A stretch of DNA of 7,062 bases from DAIUCA01 sp964613675 (GTDB taxonomy: Bacteria > Pseudomonadota > Gammaproteobacteria > Competibacterales > Competibacteraceae). The DNA lies in contig CAZTIH010000136.1 of the NCBI GenBank assembly GCA_964613675.1, positions 1 to 7,062 of the forward strand, read 5' to 3'. The notes under the pieces are model-generated. The model was given only the letters and a program-made list of their open reading frames with translations, was not told where the DNA came from and ran no database searches. The position numbers were made by a program, and so were the translations under genes. Shown here piece after piece: positions 5,589 through 7,062 of the stretch. Position 1 is the first letter of the stretch, and each line of letters begins with the position of its first letter.

Positions 5589-6926
5589 ATGTCCCTAGGT
5601 TTGCGCCAAATTACGGCGGCATCGCTAGTACTCATGGCGTTTTTGGGACTGACGGGCTGGTCCTTGGACCGTGCCTTTCGCGAAATTGCCCTTGACAATG
5701 TGCGGGATCGACTCCAAGCCCAAGTTTACATGCTGATTGGTGTTGCAGAACTCAGTGAAGACAACCGTTTGGCGATGCCCCCACAACTCCCCGAAGCGCG
5801 TTATGCCACACCTTATTCGGGACTTTATGCAGCTGCGATCAATCGTTATGGCGGTTTGGTATGGCGAAGCGATTCCATGATTGGGTTGCGATTTAGCTTT
5901 CCGCCCCTTGAGCAGCCGGGGATTAATACCTTTCAGATTCTGGAACTCGCCGATGAGGGCGAATTTTATGCGTTGGGGTTGGCGACGGATTGGGAGGTCG
6001 GAGACGAGTTACGGCGTTACAGCTTTTGGATTGCGGAGGATAATCGCCGTTTTGTGGAACAGGTCGATACTTTTCGGCGCAATTTATGGAGTGGGCTGTT
6101 GCTGACGGCGATTTTATTGTTGACGGTACAACTCGCGGTATTACGTTGGAGTTTGCGGCCCTTGCGGCAATTGGCGGAGGAGATTTCGCAAATTGAGGCG
6201 GGGCAGCAGTCGGCGGTATCGACGCGGTTACCTCGGGAATTGCGGCCGTTGGCGTTACGGTTAAACCAGCTCGTGAACCAGAATCACACGCGCCTTGAAC
6301 GACATCGTCATGCGTTGGGAGATTTAGCGCACAGTTTGAAAACACCGTTAGCGGTGTTGAACAGCAGTGATGAATTAAGCCCGACCGCGTTGCGTAAAAC
6401 CCTACGGGAACAGGTATCGCGAATGAATCAAGCGGTTGAGTATCAGCTACAGCGTGCGTCAGCAGCAGGACGGATTGCCTTGGCGGCACCGATTGATACC
6501 ACGCGCAATGTTCGGCAACTCGTGAACACGCTCACTAAAGTTCATCGGGAAAAGGGCCTAAAAATCACCGTAGAAGTCGCACCAGGACTGGCTTTTTACG
6601 GCGATCAAGGCGATTTATTGGAAATAATCGGTAATTTGTTGGAAAACGCTTGTAAATGGGCGAAACATCGAATTCGGGTGCAGGCACGTGGAGAGGGGCG
6701 TCATCGTTGGGAGTTAGTTATTGAAGATGATGGGCCGGGGATTCCGATGGCGTTGCGGGACCGTTTACTTGAGCGGGGCGCACGGGCAGATCCAAGCACC
6801 CCAGGACATGGGATCGGATTGGCGATTGTACGAGAGATCGTACAGGAGCTTTACCAGGGGGAACTGGTGATTGGGGATAGCGAACTCGGGGGGGCACAAT
6901 TTACGGTGAGTTTGCGGTTTGACTGA
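5589..6926 (+). CDS. PhoQ-like sensor histidine kinase
   Basis: 445 residues from ATG 5589 (MSLGLRQITAASLVLMAFLG). Upstream codons are open but encode no sensible N-terminus. TM1 is about 8-25, a periplasmic sensor about 26-165, TM2 about 167-186, and HAMP about 187-240 (SLRPLRQLAEEI). The dimerisation helix carries the phosphorylatable His248 in GDLAHSLKTPLAVL, the box typical of PhoQ. The ATPase domain has an N box (GNLLENACKWA, 348-358), G1 (EDDGPGIP, 379-386), an ERGAR lid and G2 (GHGIGLAIVRE, 406-416), then GELVIGDSELGGAQF as in PhoQ. It should autophosphorylate and then phosphorylate the upstream regulator. The sensor (MPPQLPEARY, SGLYAAAINRYGGLVWRS, TFQILELADEGEFYALG) is unlike enterobacterial PhoQ and lacks its EDDNAE-type acidic cluster, so the stimulus may differ. 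There is no strong ribosome binding site; translational coupling to the regulator is possible. Confidence 0.92.
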   Translation: MSLGLRQITAASLVLMAFLGLTGWSLDRAFREIALDNVRDRLQAQVYMLIGVAELSEDNRLAMPPQLPEARYATPYSGLYAAAINRYGGLVWRSDSMIGLRFSFPPLEQPGINTFQILELADEGEFYALGLATDWEVGDELRRYSFWIAEDNRRFVEQVDTFRRNLWSGLLLTAILLLTVQLAVLRWSLRPLRQLAEEISQIEAGQQSAVSTRLPRELRPLALRLNQLVNQNHTRLERHRHALGDLAHSLKTPLAVLNSSDELSPTALRKTLREQVSRMNQAVEYQLQRASAAGRIALAAPIDTTRNVRQLVNTLTKVHREKGLKITVEVAPGLAFYGDQGDLLEIIGNLLENACKWAKHRIRVQARGEGRHRWELVIEDDGPGIPMALRDRLLERGARADPSTPGHGIGLAIVREIVQELYQGELVIGDSELGGAQFTVSLRFD

Positions 6927-6982
6927 TTAAACGCCGTGCGGTTGACGGGTTTCAGTGCCGAGGAAAACTGCACGCTTGGCGA

Positions 6983-7001
6983 AAAATTTCAATGAAATTT
7001 T
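6983..7001. repeat. 19-bp AT-rich perfect inverted repeat
   Basis: AAAATTTCA-A-TGAAATTTT: two perfect 9-base arms around one central base, 57 bp after the kinase stop. There is no T-run after it and the loop is too short for a normal terminator, so a DNA-level operator for whatever lies downstream is more likely. The rest of 6927-7062 shows no supportable gene or clear terminator. Confidence 0.55.
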
Positions 7002-7062
7002 GAGGTTGCTTATTCGTGGCGGGGGAAATGACGTCTGTCCAGCTTTGGGATTGCCCCGGCGG

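Noticed and set aside
5923..6489. 188-codon antisense open frame within the kinase gene
   Set aside because: Pro/Ser/Thr-rich translation without recognisable domain, fully inside a well-supported kinase gene; a shadow of its codon bias.
7028..7062. Possible new gene starting at ATG 7028 (MTSVQLWDCPGG)
   Set aside because: Only 11 codons before the window edge and a G-run too close to the ATG for a clear ribosome site; cannot be judged.
6935..7062. Reverse-strand open frames entering from the right edge, one with a GNPKAGQTS string resembling a FeoB G1 motif
   Set aside because: The residues after it do not continue as a GTPase and the frame soon stops; a chance match in a short frame.

Overview
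The window looks like chromosomal DNA of a gammaproteobacterium. The evidence is a full-length HolC (DNA polymerase III chi) and a PhoP/PhoQ-like two-component pair whose kinase carries the AHSLKTPLAVL dimerisation box. Proteins with a caspase fold, SUMF1 domains and HAMP-only sensors are common in large-genome or sulfur-oxidising members of this class, but I cannot name a genus. All seven genes lie on the + strand, with no tRNA, rRNA, CRISPR array, transposase or phage gene.

Region 1 (1-2755) is a tight three-gene unit. A 5'-truncated caspase-like (C14) peptidase with a long N-terminal coiled coil is followed after 26 bp by a SUMF1/formylglycine-generating-enzyme-fold protein with a signal peptide. 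After 3 bp more comes holC. The gene content is odd: a protease, an exported SUMF1 protein and a replisome subunit.

Region 2 (2756-4513) starts with a 145-bp spacer holding repeated CTGTAA/TTACAG elements. Next is a cytosolic protein with a DUF4388-like N-terminus and two tandem copies of a 59-residue module, then a membrane sensor that ends at its HAMP domain. A rho-independent terminator closes the region. The pair looks like a signalling input whose enzymatic output is encoded elsewhere.

Region 3 (4514-6926) holds a small exported PepSY protein, a PhoP-like OmpR-family response regulator and a PhoQ-like histidine kinase, probably co-transcribed. The catalytic residues of the regulator and kinase are intact. 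The kinase's periplasmic domain differs from that of enterobacterial PhoQ, so Mg2+ sensing should not be assumed.

The last 136 bases contain a 19-bp AT-rich inverted repeat and no gene I can support. Several starts suggested by the longest open frames were moved downstream to agree with Shine-Dalgarno sites and family N-termini. These are the HAMP protein (GTG at 3740), the response regulator (ATG at 4880) and the kinase (ATG at 5589). I see no clear new defence or mobile system. The most unusual points are the caspase-SUMF1-holC grouping and the duplicated-module protein paired with a sensor that lacks an output domain.
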